A model generated the notes under the pieces. The model did not search any database and had not been told where the DNA came from. It saw only the letters and a list, made by a program, of their open reading frames with translations. A stretch of DNA of 64,000 nucleotides, from positions 186,001-250,000 of the forward strand of contig JNEN01001014.1 in NCBI GenBank assembly GCA_000697355.1, in the 5' to 3' direction. The position numbers and the translations under genes are program-made. This DNA comes from Syncephalastrum monosporum B8922. Lineage: Eukaryota > Mucoromycota > Mucoromycetes > Mucorales > Syncephalastraceae. Each line of letters starts with the position of its first letter. The first letter of the stretch is position 1. Shown one piece after another: positions 11,519 through 22,700 of this stretch.

Positions 11519-13359
11519 ATGTCGAACTACGACAATCCCAAGGCGTATTACAATGACGCCGGTAATTGCGAGAGTGAGAGAGTGTGTGTTGTATTGTATT
11601 GGCTAAGTGACGCTTTATGCAGAGTACACGCCCGGCCCGCTTGGCAACGGCGGCAGTTCGGGTGCGGGTGGAAGCAGTAGCCAGAGCGGCCGAATGGACC
11701 GAAAACCAGTGCATAAACCCGACGAGCCTGACTCGCCTGCTGGGCCCCCTCCGCCGTATTCTCCACCCCCGCCCACAAGTTCAGCACGCACCTCGAGCGA
11801 ACATGGCTACGGCGCGCTGGAGTCTCAGGCGGGCCTCTTGGATCCAAACCATTCCAACCGCCTCTACCCTTCGCCCTCGCCTTCCTCCTCCTCGCCTTAT
11901 CAACACCAGCACCAGCAGCACCAGCAGCAACAACAGCAACAACAGCAGCAGCCCTTGCTTTCCTCGCCTGCGCCTTCCCCCACGTCCTCGACCCAACGCC
12001 CGTCTCAGAAACAGCAGTGGAGCAACCCGCGTAAGTGAGCCTCTCTGGGGCCACATGCCACCACAGAAACACAGAAACTAAAGTGAACTTCCTGGGCTAG
12101 ACCTGCCGCGCGACTGGGACCAGAATAGATCGCGCCACCCTCAACAATCACAGCCGAGGCGGCGTCGCCCTGTGAGCGAAGATGACGACGACGACGATGA
12201 TGATCTTGAGGGAGGCGGGCGCGGACCAGGCTGTTGCCGCAAGTGGTGCAAATACGTGTTTGTCGCCATTCTGATCTGGATCGTGGCACTGAAATACAGC
12301 GACACAATCAAAGTGTCGCCCATCCACGGCGGCTCATGCGACGGTGCGGTGGAGTGGGACGGCCTGCCGTCACAGGTATCCGTCGAGAAGAATGCGTGGC
12401 TGACGGTGGAGGGCCGAATTGCGTCGGGCCAGGTCAACGTGCACTATGGTGGCGACGAGGGTGCGATGGCCGCCAAGGTCTACGTCGCGCCCGCTTCGCT
12501 CAAGGACGACGTGGTATCGTATCATCTCCAGGAGGGTGACGATACCCATCTGACGATCAAGGCGGACGATCGCGACGGCGTCTGTGTCAAGGTCGACGTC
12601 GATATCTGGCTGCCCGACAAAGCCGAGCGTCTCGAGGTACGCACGACCAACATGGCCGTGCGCGTCCTGGACGCGCTGCAAAAGATGGCCACGACCCAGA
12701 TCTCGACGACAAACGCGCCCATCGAGCTCGCAGCGTGGGAGGGCGACAAGCTCGTGCTGCTCACCTCGAACGGCGAGGTCGCGCTGACGTCGGACGTGGT
12801 GGCGGACACGGCCGTCTACGTGCAGAGCAGCAGCGCCGCAATTCGGGTGCACCACGTCACGGCCAAGCACCGCATTGACCTGCACACGTCGAACGGCGCA
12901 GTGCTTGCGGGCGACGGCCAGACCCTGCAGGCGGACGACATGATTTCCATCCAGACCTCGAACGGCGAGCTCGACCTGGGCGTGCTGCGCAGCGACGCGG
13001 CCGAGCTGCGGTCGAGCAACAACCGGATCGCGGTGAGCGCCGCGTCCATCGAGCGCACGCTCAAGGTGGACACGACGAATGCGCCGATCGCGGTGCGCGT
13101 CCTGGACGTCAAGGATGTGCAGGTTGCCCTGACCACCTCGAATGCGGAGATCACGGCGCATATGCCCAACGCGTTCGAGGGTCGCTTTTTGCTCCAAACT
13201 TCGCGTCACAACACCGTGCTCGTGGAGGACATGAAAGGCGACAACATTGAGTACGACGAGAACAAGGCGTACTATAAGCAGGGGCGCCGCTTCAGTGGGA
13301 AGGGCACGTTGTCGACGCGGACGACGAATGCAGACACCAGTGTGGTTTTTGATGCGTAA
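11519..13359 (+). CDS. Single-pass membrane protein with DUF4097-like beta-repeat ectodomain
   Basis: Three exons (11519-11561, 11623-12030, 12101-13359) give 569 residues. The N-terminal 180 residues are low-complexity cytoplasmic sequence: Pro-rich (PPPPYSPPPP), a Gln/His run of about 19, then an acidic DDDDDDDD patch. A CCRKWCK motif, possibly palmitoylated, directly precedes one TM helix (YVFVAILIWIVALKY, about residue 200). The remaining 360 residues are a repeated beta pattern (TTNAPIEL, TSNGEVAL, TSNGAVLA, TSNGELDL, TTNAPIAV, TSNAEITA), typical of the DUF4097 right-handed beta-helix/adhesin-like fold. Orientation is probably type II. Function is unknown; a cell-surface or vacuolar-lumen role is possible. 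Confidence 0.75.
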
Positions 13360-13769
13360 AATGTAATAAATGGAGCAGATTTGTATGCATTACGAGACAA
13401 TTCGATTTGATACGTTTACTATATGGTACGATAAAGTATGGGGAGGGGGAGCAAGGGAAGGCCTAATTTAGGATAGCAAGAAAAAGAAAAATAAGGTGGA
13501 AAAAGGGACAAAAAATAGTACAACAGAGAGAAAGAGAGAGAGAGGGAGAGGAGAGAAAGAATATATACGGATGTGAAAGAGTAAAAGAAGAGGATAAAAT
13601 ATAAGCTCGATCAAAAAGTGACAGAAAAGCGCAATGAAGAAATAAAGTATAACTGTGCATGTGCGTGAGTGTGTAAGTTGGGGATTTGTGTGTGTGTGTG
13701 CGAGTAGTGCCATGTAGTTGTAATAGTTGTGAATGCTATAGAAAAATAAAAAAAGGAAAAGACGGTTGC
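13360..13769. other. Convergent 3' spacer with purine-rich tract
   Basis: 410 bases between two convergent genes. A GAGA-rich microsatellite lies at about 13524-13556 and a GT run at 13685-13700. No gene seen. Confidence 0.5.
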
Positions 13770-15380
13770 TTATTCCGTGTCGCTAGGAACAAGCTGGTCT
13801 ACCTCGTCGTCGTCTTCGTCGTCGTCGAAAACAGGCGGTGGCGGCGGCGCGCCTCCGGCAGAGAGCTGCGCCAAGGGGGGCAGCGTCGGAGCATTATTAT
13901 GAGGGCCGCCCGTAGGATGGACGGTCAAAGGTGGAGAGGTAAGCAGAGGTTGACCTTGTTGTTGTTGTTGCTGTTGCTGTTGCTGTTCAGATTGGGCTGG
14001 CAATGACGGTGAAGTGGAGGAGGATGGCAGTGTGGCATCGGCTGGATAGGGTTCGTCGGTATCCATCATGTCAGACGACGCATCCTGACTGGCCGCATCG
14101 CCACTTGCGCTGCCGTCCGCAAGTTGGGAGCGCGGCGCACGGCGGTTGGCGTTGCCCATCTGTTCCAGATTGCCCCGCTTCTTTTCCGCCGCAGCCATGA
14201 CGCCCTTGGCCGCCCTGGGTTCCATTTCCTCAAAGTTCTGCCATACATAATGCGAGAGGTGCTCGGTGCCAGGCAAGTCCTGAATCAGTTTCGCGATGGT
14301 CGGGTGCTTGAAGCCATAGTAGTCTGGGCCCGACGCCGAGTTGGAGTGCTCGCGGTTGCGGATCTCGTTGGAGCGGCGCACAACGACTGTCCAGGCGCCC
14401 GTGGCCGAATTGGCGACAATAGGCTGGTCGGGCATATCCGCGGCGGTGACTTCGAAGCGCGGGCCGTCGGTGCCTTCAAGGATGGTGGAGGTCACGATAG
14501 TGTTGGTGGTGGGGTCGATCATGCTCGGATAGGTTCTGCGGACGGTGTAGCCGACAGGGAAAATGTAACGTTCGTTGTGGAACGTGTCGCGGTCATAGAC
14601 AATGCGGCCCAGGGACAGGACCGTCAAGACGCCGATCTGCTGGGGTAACTTTGGCTGGCCGTGTTCGTCGCGTTCGATGGGCTGCACGCGGCGTGTCTTG
14701 ACCGCGATACGCGACATTTTGGAGCGTTTGGGCGGCGCAGACGCCACCATGGGAGAAGCAGGCTGAGTAGGGCGAGGCGAACGTGCTTTGTGGAGTGCGG
14801 TTCGTGAGGTTTTGGATGACGTTACTTTCAAAGAGGTTGAGTCTTAAAAAATTGCAAGAGTGTGAGTCGGCGTGGTGTGTGAAGAGAGGGGGGGTTTGGG
14901 CGGGGCGGGAGCGCCGAATCCCCAATTCCCAATTCCCAATTTCTTTTTTCTTTACATACCTCCGTTGTTGTCGTCGCTCTCCGTTTCTGACAAATCGGTG
15001 GGTACGTCACTGCTGCTGCTCTCGTCGGATGATGGGCCCATGTTCTCCATGCGCGCAATATTGTCCAGCAAAATGCTATTGGCAAGAGTTGATATATGTC
15101 ACTTTTTTTTTTCCCTCTTCTTCCTTTTGTTCACTTACTTGCGCTCAAATGTCAGGGTCTTTATCTTTTTTTTCGCCCGCATGTAATCCTGCGACATGGC
15201 TTCATTAACCTATAAAGGGTATGAGAACAAAAGAATGACAGCATCTAAACGAGTATTTGCCTTCATAATGTCTCGCAGCTTATGCTTGAGTTTCTTGTAC
15301 TTCTCTTCAGAGAAGCCCTCGGAGGGTGGGGATGATGGAGGCGGCCGTGCTTTTTTCGAAGGAGAAGTGGCCTGCTGCAT
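13770..15380 (-). CDS. FYRN/FYRC-domain nuclear protein (TBRG1-like)
   Basis: Multi-exon gene starting at the ATG at 15380 (MQQATSPSKKARPPPSSPPS). The small 5' exons encode a coiled coil (KYKKLKHKLRDIMK, then a basic RAKKKIKTLTFER block) and a Ser/acidic linker. The last exon holds FYRN (GVLTVLSLGRIVYDRDTFHN, then YIFPVGYTVRRTYPSMIDP) followed by FYRC (GPRFEVTAADMPDQPIVANS to YYGFKHPTIAKLIQDLPG). A glutamine run of ten and an acidic C-terminus end the protein. Coiled coil plus FYRN-FYRC without SET or PHD domains is the layout of TBRG1-type proteins, which in fungi are associated with INO80-like chromatin complexes. The exact ortholog is uncertain. Confidence 0.8.
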
Positions 15381-17091
15381 ATCTCAAGTAAGAAAGGACA
15401 GAGAGACAGGTGGAGAGAGAAAGAGAGAGAGAGAAAGGAGATTTAAGCAAAGAAAGAGAAAGAGAGGGAAAAGCAAAAAGGAAATAGGAGGAAAAAGAAG
15501 AGGAAGAGAGGAAGAGGACGAGGAAGAAGAAGTGGAGCAAGAAAAACACGCCTGGCTCCGCGGCAAGAAGGGAAAGCAAGAGAAAGTGGAAGAGAGAAAG
15601 ATTTTCGCCGGCGCCTTTTTTTTTTTTTTTTGTCCAGATATGAATGATATGAAAAGGTGTATATTGCGTGAGTGTGTGTGTGAGTGTGTCGTGTGGTGTG
15701 TGTGATTTTTTTTTCTTTGGGGATTTGTTGTTTTTGGGAGACGAGGCCGGTCCAAGAGCAACGGAAAGGGAAGGGGTTGCCCTTTTCCTTTTCGCTCGGC
15801 CCACGAATAACCCGTTCCTCCTCTGCCCAGAAAGTGCCACCCAGTCTCTGGCACACAAGAGCGCGTTTGCCTCTGGAAAAGGAAATCGTTTAATACTCCG
15901 CTTGAAAAATATAAACACGCAGCGTGTTTTAAAACTGCTATTCTGTTCTCTCTCTCTCTCTGTCTCTTTCCCAGGGCGGGAAGAGCAAGATGAGCGAGAT
16001 GCGCACCTTGCTTAACTCCATTGTGCTCATGTTTGAGTGAACTCTAATGGAAGAAGAGTCCATCGATGGACTTTTGCTACTGCGGTGCGAGATATATTTC
16101 TGTGTCAGTCCAAAGGACCTTGCGAGAGCGTAAGCAGTTTGCCCGCCAAAAGGTAGTATTGCTGACATATATTACCCCACATGAATGACTGTATCCTAGT
16201 CGGGCTGGTGGACTCGATCGTCATTGGACTGAAAGAAAAAAACGATGCAGGAACGAAATCCGATTAAATAAAATTTAAGGCTCTCACTGCACCTGAAGAG
16301 AGAGAGCACATCACGTACACAGAATACATGCAAAGGCTATTTAGACCATCACAACAAGCGGCAAAGAAAAAGCAGTCTCCTCCGTTGTCCTGTGCAATGG
16401 AGACTTTGATTTTTGCTTGTGCATTTCGATTGAACTACCCACCACCCCCTGCTTGCCATGCAGTCTGTCGACGGCAAAGGCTTTAGATGAAAACGCGATC
16501 GATGCAACCGGCCTGGTCTCGTTCTACGTTCCCCATTCGATTATTCTAGATCAAATGACACAATTCCTCTTTGTTCTTTTTTTTCTTTTGTTGTTTGTTA
16601 TTTAGTGTTTGTATTTTACGCATGTGTGATTGCCTCTTATGATAGGCGCCCCGATGATGATTCGTGAGCCTATCAACGAGCCGGTATCATGACATGACTG
16701 TGTAAGAGCGAGGTGATGTGTGTGTGAGCGTGATAGTGTCCTCGATTTGCCTGCACCAACCGGTTTCAGATCGAGAGACCCTCGGGCGTGGCGGAGGCGA
16801 AAAAATGTCTGCCTAGGACTACTCGCATGGAGAGATCGATCGAATAAGTCGACGATGATGTATAAATAAGAAAAAGTTATCCTTTTATTCTCTTTTCCTT
16901 CTCATTATATTTGCCCTTCCTCTCATTACCTGGATGCGGGTTCCGCATTCACATTACCCTCAACGACGCCAATGTAAGATAGCTGAAAATATCCTTGGTT
17001 ATCATAGCATCATGCTCACAAAAGTACATGGTGCATATTTCTAGGCCGTCTCCTTTTACTTCATAATAACGCAAGGAAGAACAAGACAATT
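15381..17091. other. Intergenic 1.7 kb, low complexity
   Basis: About 15400-15600 is almost pure purine (GAGA/GAAG) on the plus strand, followed by a T16 tract near 15617 and GTGTG repeats near 15670-15700. Long ORFs here on both strands arise from the low complexity. I see no supported gene between 15900 and 17090, although an upstream exon of the LON-domain gene cannot be excluded. Confidence 0.5.
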
Positions 17092-17889
17092 TTGACGGTG
17101 ACTCGCCATACAGAAAAAGTACCTCTCTATCACTATCGAAAGTGCAGAGGGCCACCATTACCGGCCGGGCAAATTAGTGCAGTCCAGTTGCCGCTTCTCA
17201 CGTTTCCGTCCTCGGTCGCATTTCCCGGTGTGCCATGCGCATTTATCCTCATTGAGCCACATTACCAGCGAATGATGGCCACGCTGACCCAGCAAACCGA
17301 ACGCTTTGCGGGTGTGTGTCTAGCCCGGCGCGATACACACTTTGACACGCATGGTACGCTGCTGCGTCTGACGCATATGGAGCTTCTCTCGGATGGGCGC
17401 TACCTCGTGCATGCCATAGGCATTGGCAGGTTTCGTGTCCTCCAGTGGCGGATGTGCTCAGATGGATATCCTATTGCTGAATCGCTCGCATGCATAGCCG
17501 ATCGCCTTGAAGAAAAAAATTCACCCCGACGACTGCCGCAGCTCCCAATACCATCCGTGGAGAGCAGAAAGCCAGAAATGAGCGCATGGAAGCCCGCGTG
17601 GCATGGAAAGACGGCTAGTAGCCCGTCCTGTTGGGCGTCGCCAGTGCATCTCAGGGGCCTCTCCCAGCCTCCACCCCCCGTTGAGCAGCTCTTGCGTGTC
17701 CTGGACACAATGCTGGATCACGTTTCTCTCGAGCCGGCCGAGGTCCAACTAATATGGCAAATAGCCAATCTTTTACCAGCCACACCGCTTGACAAGGCGT
17801 GTCTTCTGCCCACTCAGGCGGCCGCTGAGCGGATCCACATGATGCTGGCCTGGTTTCCCTCCCGATCGCCCTTCCCCAACACCACTTGA
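17092..17889 (+). CDS. LON substrate-binding (PUA-like) domain protein
   Basis: An intronless 265-residue ORF. The LON N-terminal domain begins at about residue 33 with the signature LPLLTFPSSVAFPGVPCAFI, then EPHYQRMMATLTQQTERFAG, and the second half GTLLRLTHMELLSDGRYLVH and GIGRFRVLQW. Helices of the domain's C-terminal bundle are visible near the end (LLRVLDTMLDHVSLEPAEVQ, LPATPLDKACLLPTQAAAER). No AAA+ or protease domain follows, so it belongs with stand-alone LON or LONRF-type ubiquitin-ligase substrate adaptors. No RING finger was found upstream, and the N-terminus may be incomplete. The Fanzor element begins only 73 bases after the stop codon. Confidence 0.75.
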   Translation: MTVTRHTEKVPLYHYRKCRGPPLPAGQISAVQLPLLTFPSSVAFPGVPCAFILIEPHYQRMMATLTQQTERFAGVCLARRDTHFDTHGTLLRLTHMELLSDGRYLVHAIGIGRFRVLQWRMCSDGYPIAESLACIADRLEEKNSPRRLPQLPIPSVESRKPEMSAWKPAWHGKTASSPSCWASPVHLRGLSQPPPPVEQLLRVLDTMLDHVSLEPAEVQLIWQIANLLPATPLDKACLLPTQAAAERIHMMLAWFPSRSPFPNTT

Positions 17890-17962
17890 GAAATATGCTC
17901 CGTTTCCTGATACTTTTGATATATACCTCAACACGTAACTGCACTAATTAGGTTCAACCCGT

Positions 17963-18335
17963 GAGAAATTTATTTCTTTTACTGCTGTATTGCAAGCATG
18001 TCCACCGGAACCAAAACTGGTGCAGGGACTAAACAACTAATGACTATCGTAATACAGTGAAGGTTTCATGGGACATGTGAGTAGATTGTTCCGCAGATGA
18101 TTGAGATCAAATCAATGTTATCATACATACCAAGTGTTTATATGTAAAAAAAAGAACATCAATTTCAAAGGCACCGATGCTTCAGAACGAATGGCCCGAA
18201 CAGCAAGCAACTGTGAAAATATACATAAGCACGTATACATAAGAGCCTGCAGTCCAAAGAAGTGTGTAACTTGCCTCCAAAGGAGAGTAGACTGCGGGGC
18301 AATTGCGGTCAGCGAAGCAAAGGGACGAGAAGGAG
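17963..18335 (+). repeat. Left terminal inverted repeat (373 bp)
   Basis: The left arm starts GAGAAATTTATTTC and ends near AGCGAAGCAAAGGG. An incidental ORF across it (from 18101) also appears in the right arm. It is a by-product of the repeat, not a gene. Confidence 0.9.
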
Positions 18336-19762
18336 GAGAAGGGGAGGGACTAAAGCATGTGTTCATGTCTCATATTCGTTGTATAGGCACAAATCTGTTT
18401 CACTTACAGGCAGAGGAAGAAGCGGGAAAAAAAACCTCTGTGAGCGGGGAGCAAGCGAGAGGAGGAAGAGGCGCGAACGGAAAAGACAGGAGGACAAGCG
18501 AGGAAGAAGATTGCAAGCTAAGTATACATCATAAAAAAGTTATTTATGTCCAAGACTCGATGGGACGGCTTACTATCATACACATCGATGCAGTTGGAGG
18601 CGTGCGGCCGGTGGAAGAGGGACTTTAGGGACGCGGTGGTCTATGGTGGCGCTTATTAGTTTATACTTGTAACCATAATCCTTTCGTATGTGCTTGCCAG
18701 CAGGAAGACTTGACCAGAGTAAAGAAGAAGAAAAGTTAGATGTGGGAGAAAACAAGAGACCTTCTATGAGACAGACTCACTGATGAACTTCTGTGCGATT
18801 ACATAAATCGCGTCTGCCAATGGAAAAAAGAACGCGGAAGACAAGACCCCGATGAAGATTGACGCCAGGTACTTAATTCGCGTTTCAGAGGATCCATTGG
18901 CCTACTTTGCCATCACGGGGTTCACGGTTATTAATGAGAACGAAGGACCGCCTGAAAGGGTGCTAATGCCATATGTGTTTCACGGAAATGGTGTCAAAAG
19001 CAAAAATTCGTCTGCGTTCTCTATATCTTGATAGACGAAATCCGCAAATTCAGGCTGGAAATGTTAAGCGTTGATAATCCCTGATGGTCCTTCCGTTAGC
19101 GCAAATGGCCCAATATTTTTCTGACCTCATTACTGTCGCGAAAATCTACAGGCGACGATAGCCGTCTTTTTGCTGATGATGCTAATTTCCTTCTCAAATA
19201 GAACCGCACGTGCTTCTTATTCTGCGTCTCATGGAGTCTTCTGTCCAGCCAGTGCCATTCTTGTAATGCGAACGGTAAGATAAACTTGTCCGAAGACTTG
19301 ATCCACTGGGTTTATAAACTATAATAATTTAAAATAGTCGATATAATGCCACCATATTTCCGAAGTGATCCTTGCATCTTTGTATACATCAGCAGTTATC
19401 TTCATGCTGTTGAGTATACGTAATCGATTTTTTTCATTCATTCATTGATAATAAATATATTACAGTCAGATTTACAAAATCGCAGCTGCCGAAGGCTGTC
19501 TTATGAATGCAGACTAGTTAAAGGAAACGATCACTTCAAACAGAAAACCGACGGCAAGAATGGTCGTACCCGTGGCCAGCGGATAGTAATTCCAGGTCGC
19601 ATCGTACTGTTTCTCGTGGAGGGTCAGCCAAACACGTTTCTGCATCTTGGGCCACTGCATATACTGCTCGCCCGACTTAAAAGATATTGGGAAACATTCA
19701 GATGTTTACAATGATTATATTCATCGCCCATGGGCTTCAGTACTTGACAAAATGACTTGACA
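18336..19762. other. Internal left part of the element, no gene recognised
   Basis: 1.4 kb between the left arm and the Fanzor stop codon. It starts with a purine-rich tract (18336-18520). The remainder is AT-rich with only short ORFs. It could contain the 3' UTR of the nuclease and, by analogy with TnpB elements, a guide (omega) RNA reading toward the left end. I cannot identify such an RNA by eye. Confidence 0.45.
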
Positions 19763-22700
19763 TCAACGTCGAAAAGGAGCCACTGGCCTACCCAGGGGGT
19801 CACGGGCCATCGTCACCCCTATTAAAGCAATATTGTACGCCGCCGCGACGTCCCGGTTTCGGGTGGGGGTCTTGCGGCCCGGGCATCTAACATTATAGCA
19901 TGTCATTGCACCGTTCGACGCCACCAGCTTGCCGTTACGGCGATACACTTGGGGCCGGACCAGCTCATGACAGAAACAGCAAGATTTGCTACTGTTATAC
20001 TCCGGGACGGTCACCAGTATACTCTTCTCGGGTGCGTTGAGGTTCTGTTTAAGCTTGAGCTGGCCTCCACGAAGGTGACCCTTGACGGGGGAATTCAAAG
20101 GGCTCCACGACCCGAAAAAGAAGATGGCTTCGTCCGTTTTGCCTAGGAAGCGCCTGAATAGAGAAGCGAGTCGTTGTTCGAAAAGGGCACCCAAGACTTC
20201 GCGACTTTTGGCTTCCTTTTGGCGTCGGCGTTGTTCCTTAGCGGGATCTGCATGGGGGCGTCTTTCCCGCCGAAGCTGATGTTTCCGTGCACCAGTGGCT
20301 ACGTGTTTTTGCCCCGCTTTGTAGTGGCATGTGCGAAAATGAGTGACAGGTGGCGTGTCGGTGGACAGGCAAGACTCCAACGAGCGCTCGGTAACGGTGG
20401 CGGTGGTCACCAAGCCGGGGTCGATGCCCGCAATGCCGACGGTTTTCTCGCCCTTGGTGCATTGCTCGATCAAGTCCCGAATTCGCAGCTAAAGTGAAAG
20501 TTGAGATATGTCTGCTACAATAATGATTCTTTCGTTTACCATATCTGCATCCTCAAATGCTGCTTCTGGCTTGGGATTGTTGAGAGCACGCAGCTGCGAA
20601 CGCTTGTCGGCAAGGTCTTTCAGAAGCTTTGTAATATCATCATGCAGGTCATTCGCCGTTGTCCGTGCAGCTCGGAGCTTGACGACGTAGAGCTCCGGGT
20701 CCGGTGTTCGCTGCTTCTCTTTCAAGCGATATTCATATGCAAGTTCAGAGCGCTGCAGACAAGCGGTTTTGAAAAGACGCTTCGCCTCGACGAGTTGTGC
20801 TCTGACTGCACCAATCTCGTCTGATATATGCTGGGCTTGGTTTTCAACGTCGGCTGACTCTTCTTCTGGCCTCTCTTCGGCAGACGGCGGGACTGCCTTT
20901 CTCTTTCTCGGCCTGGACGCTTCCTCTGCGATTGGGGCTCTTTTTTGCCCGGTCACCTCGGTTGTTATCCTCTTACTGCCGAGGATTCTTATACTCCACT
21001 TGTTGACAAAAGTGAAGCGAAATTCTTGCTCCAGGCCGCGGTCCTTGAGCACTCGGTCTATATAAGGAACATCGAAAAATGCCGCAAACACGTCGCGACG
21101 GCGGTGAAGAGCGACATGGGTACTGGTAAAAAAGCCACCGTTAGGGTCGGGCATGTCGTGAGTATCCCGCATGAGCTCATATAATGCTTTTCCGTCAATG
21201 TGGATCGCGCGAGGTTGCGAAGTGTTTGGCTCAATGTACGTGGTTTGCAATTTTTGTTTGGTTGAGGCGAATGGTACGAGAGCTTGTGCGATTGTTGCTA
21301 TCGGAAGCATGTTGAAGATAGTAGGTGCCGGCTTTTCGTCGCCATTGGCTGTACGCGGCATATAGGGGCGCAACTGGTTCAAGATCCTGGCGAGAGTCCG
21401 GCATTCCAAGCTGGTTGGCTTCGTGGGCTTGTGCGCAGCTTTTCGAACTGCCTCAGGCGTTATCCGTCCGGAACCTGCCTTTAAAAGCTGCATACCGATG
21501 CCGCTCAGAATTCTGATTCTTTTGTTGCTGCTTTCGCCGTTCGGAAAGTCCTCACCCTCGTCTTCCACGTCTTCCTCCGCTTCGACGCTTTGTTCCGTAA
21601 TCACCTCGGCGCCCTCGACCTCGGCGCCTTCCTCCTCGGCACCTTCCTCCTCGGCACCTTCCTCCTCGGCAGTCTCCACTGAGTGGGCCGCGAGACTTTG
21701 CAGCTTCGTCTCGAGTCGATTCATAATATTATCGATTGGCTTTTTGTGCACAAACGCCATCAGCAGTTCATGGCATGCAGACTTTAGTGTAGTACGGCGG
21801 TTGCGGTGTATTTGACGAGGTCGCTGCTGCGCCTTGACGGCCCGGGCTTCGACCTTTCTTTTGGCAGCAGCAGCATAGTTAATATGCCGTCGAACGCGTC
21901 CTTGACAGAGATTAAGGCGCAAAGCTGCTATAAGTAGGGCGCGCAGATCCTTCACATGTCTCTTCCACGTCCACAACTTTGAGCACGCTTGGTGGACCTC
22001 ATTAACTGCAGCCATAAGACACCCTACATGTTTGACTTCTTCGCTGATACCGTGGCCCAGTTCGCGTAAAATCTCACCGCGGATGGACTCAAATATGGGG
22101 CTTTCTTTCATGCTTCTCGTGGGCGCACCAACGCAACCTGATGATTTATTTTTCAATATTTTGATCTTCCAGAGCTTAGATCAAATAGTCCATTGACTTA
22201 CCGGATAAAATATTGGAGAAATGCACCTGTGAGTAGATATTTGCACCTGCTAGACCAATATCCGGTGGCGCGACGCGCAAGACGGTGTCGGCTTGTCCAA
22301 AATCGAACTCGGGCGCCAAGTCTTGCAGATCGAGGAGCATTGGCCGCTCACGGTAAACTGAACTCGTGACACGGCCTTCTGCGATAATCTTTGTCAGGTG
22401 TTGTATACACAAACAGAGCTTGTTCATCAGACGGTGAACGCGCTGCTGCTCGTTGGACATGATGTCGTTAATAACGCTGCTGTCCAGCAGTCTCTCATCT
22501 TTGCGAACGATCGAGTTCAGAGACAGTGTCACCGTTCGCAGGCTATCAAATGTATGAACATATGTCATTTAGGCATGCACAGGCGTTCAAGCTTACTTTA
22601 ATGTCTCTTCTTCTTCAGGCTGCTCGCCCACTGAGCCAGGTTCGGAGTCAGATCCAGAGCTGCAAAGACCAAGTATTTTATGTGAGATGGTATAGTTCTG

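Noticed and set aside
12370..13209. 279-codon minus ORF in the DUF4097 gene
   Set aside because: Shadow of GC-rich codons in the plus-strand repeat domain.
14124..14648. 174-codon plus ORF in the FYR-domain gene
   Set aside because: Antisense shadow; the minus frame has clear FYRN and FYRC motifs.
15196..15918. Long ORFs on both strands over the GAGA-rich tract
   Set aside because: Low-complexity sequence leaves many frames open; no conserved domain.
17951..17960. GGTTCAACCC resembling a tRNA T-loop
   Set aside because: No matching acceptor, D or anticodon stems upstream.
18101..18628. ORF inside the left arm, repeated at 26417-26665
   Set aside because: It recurs only because it lies in the inverted repeat; no domain, no splice structure.
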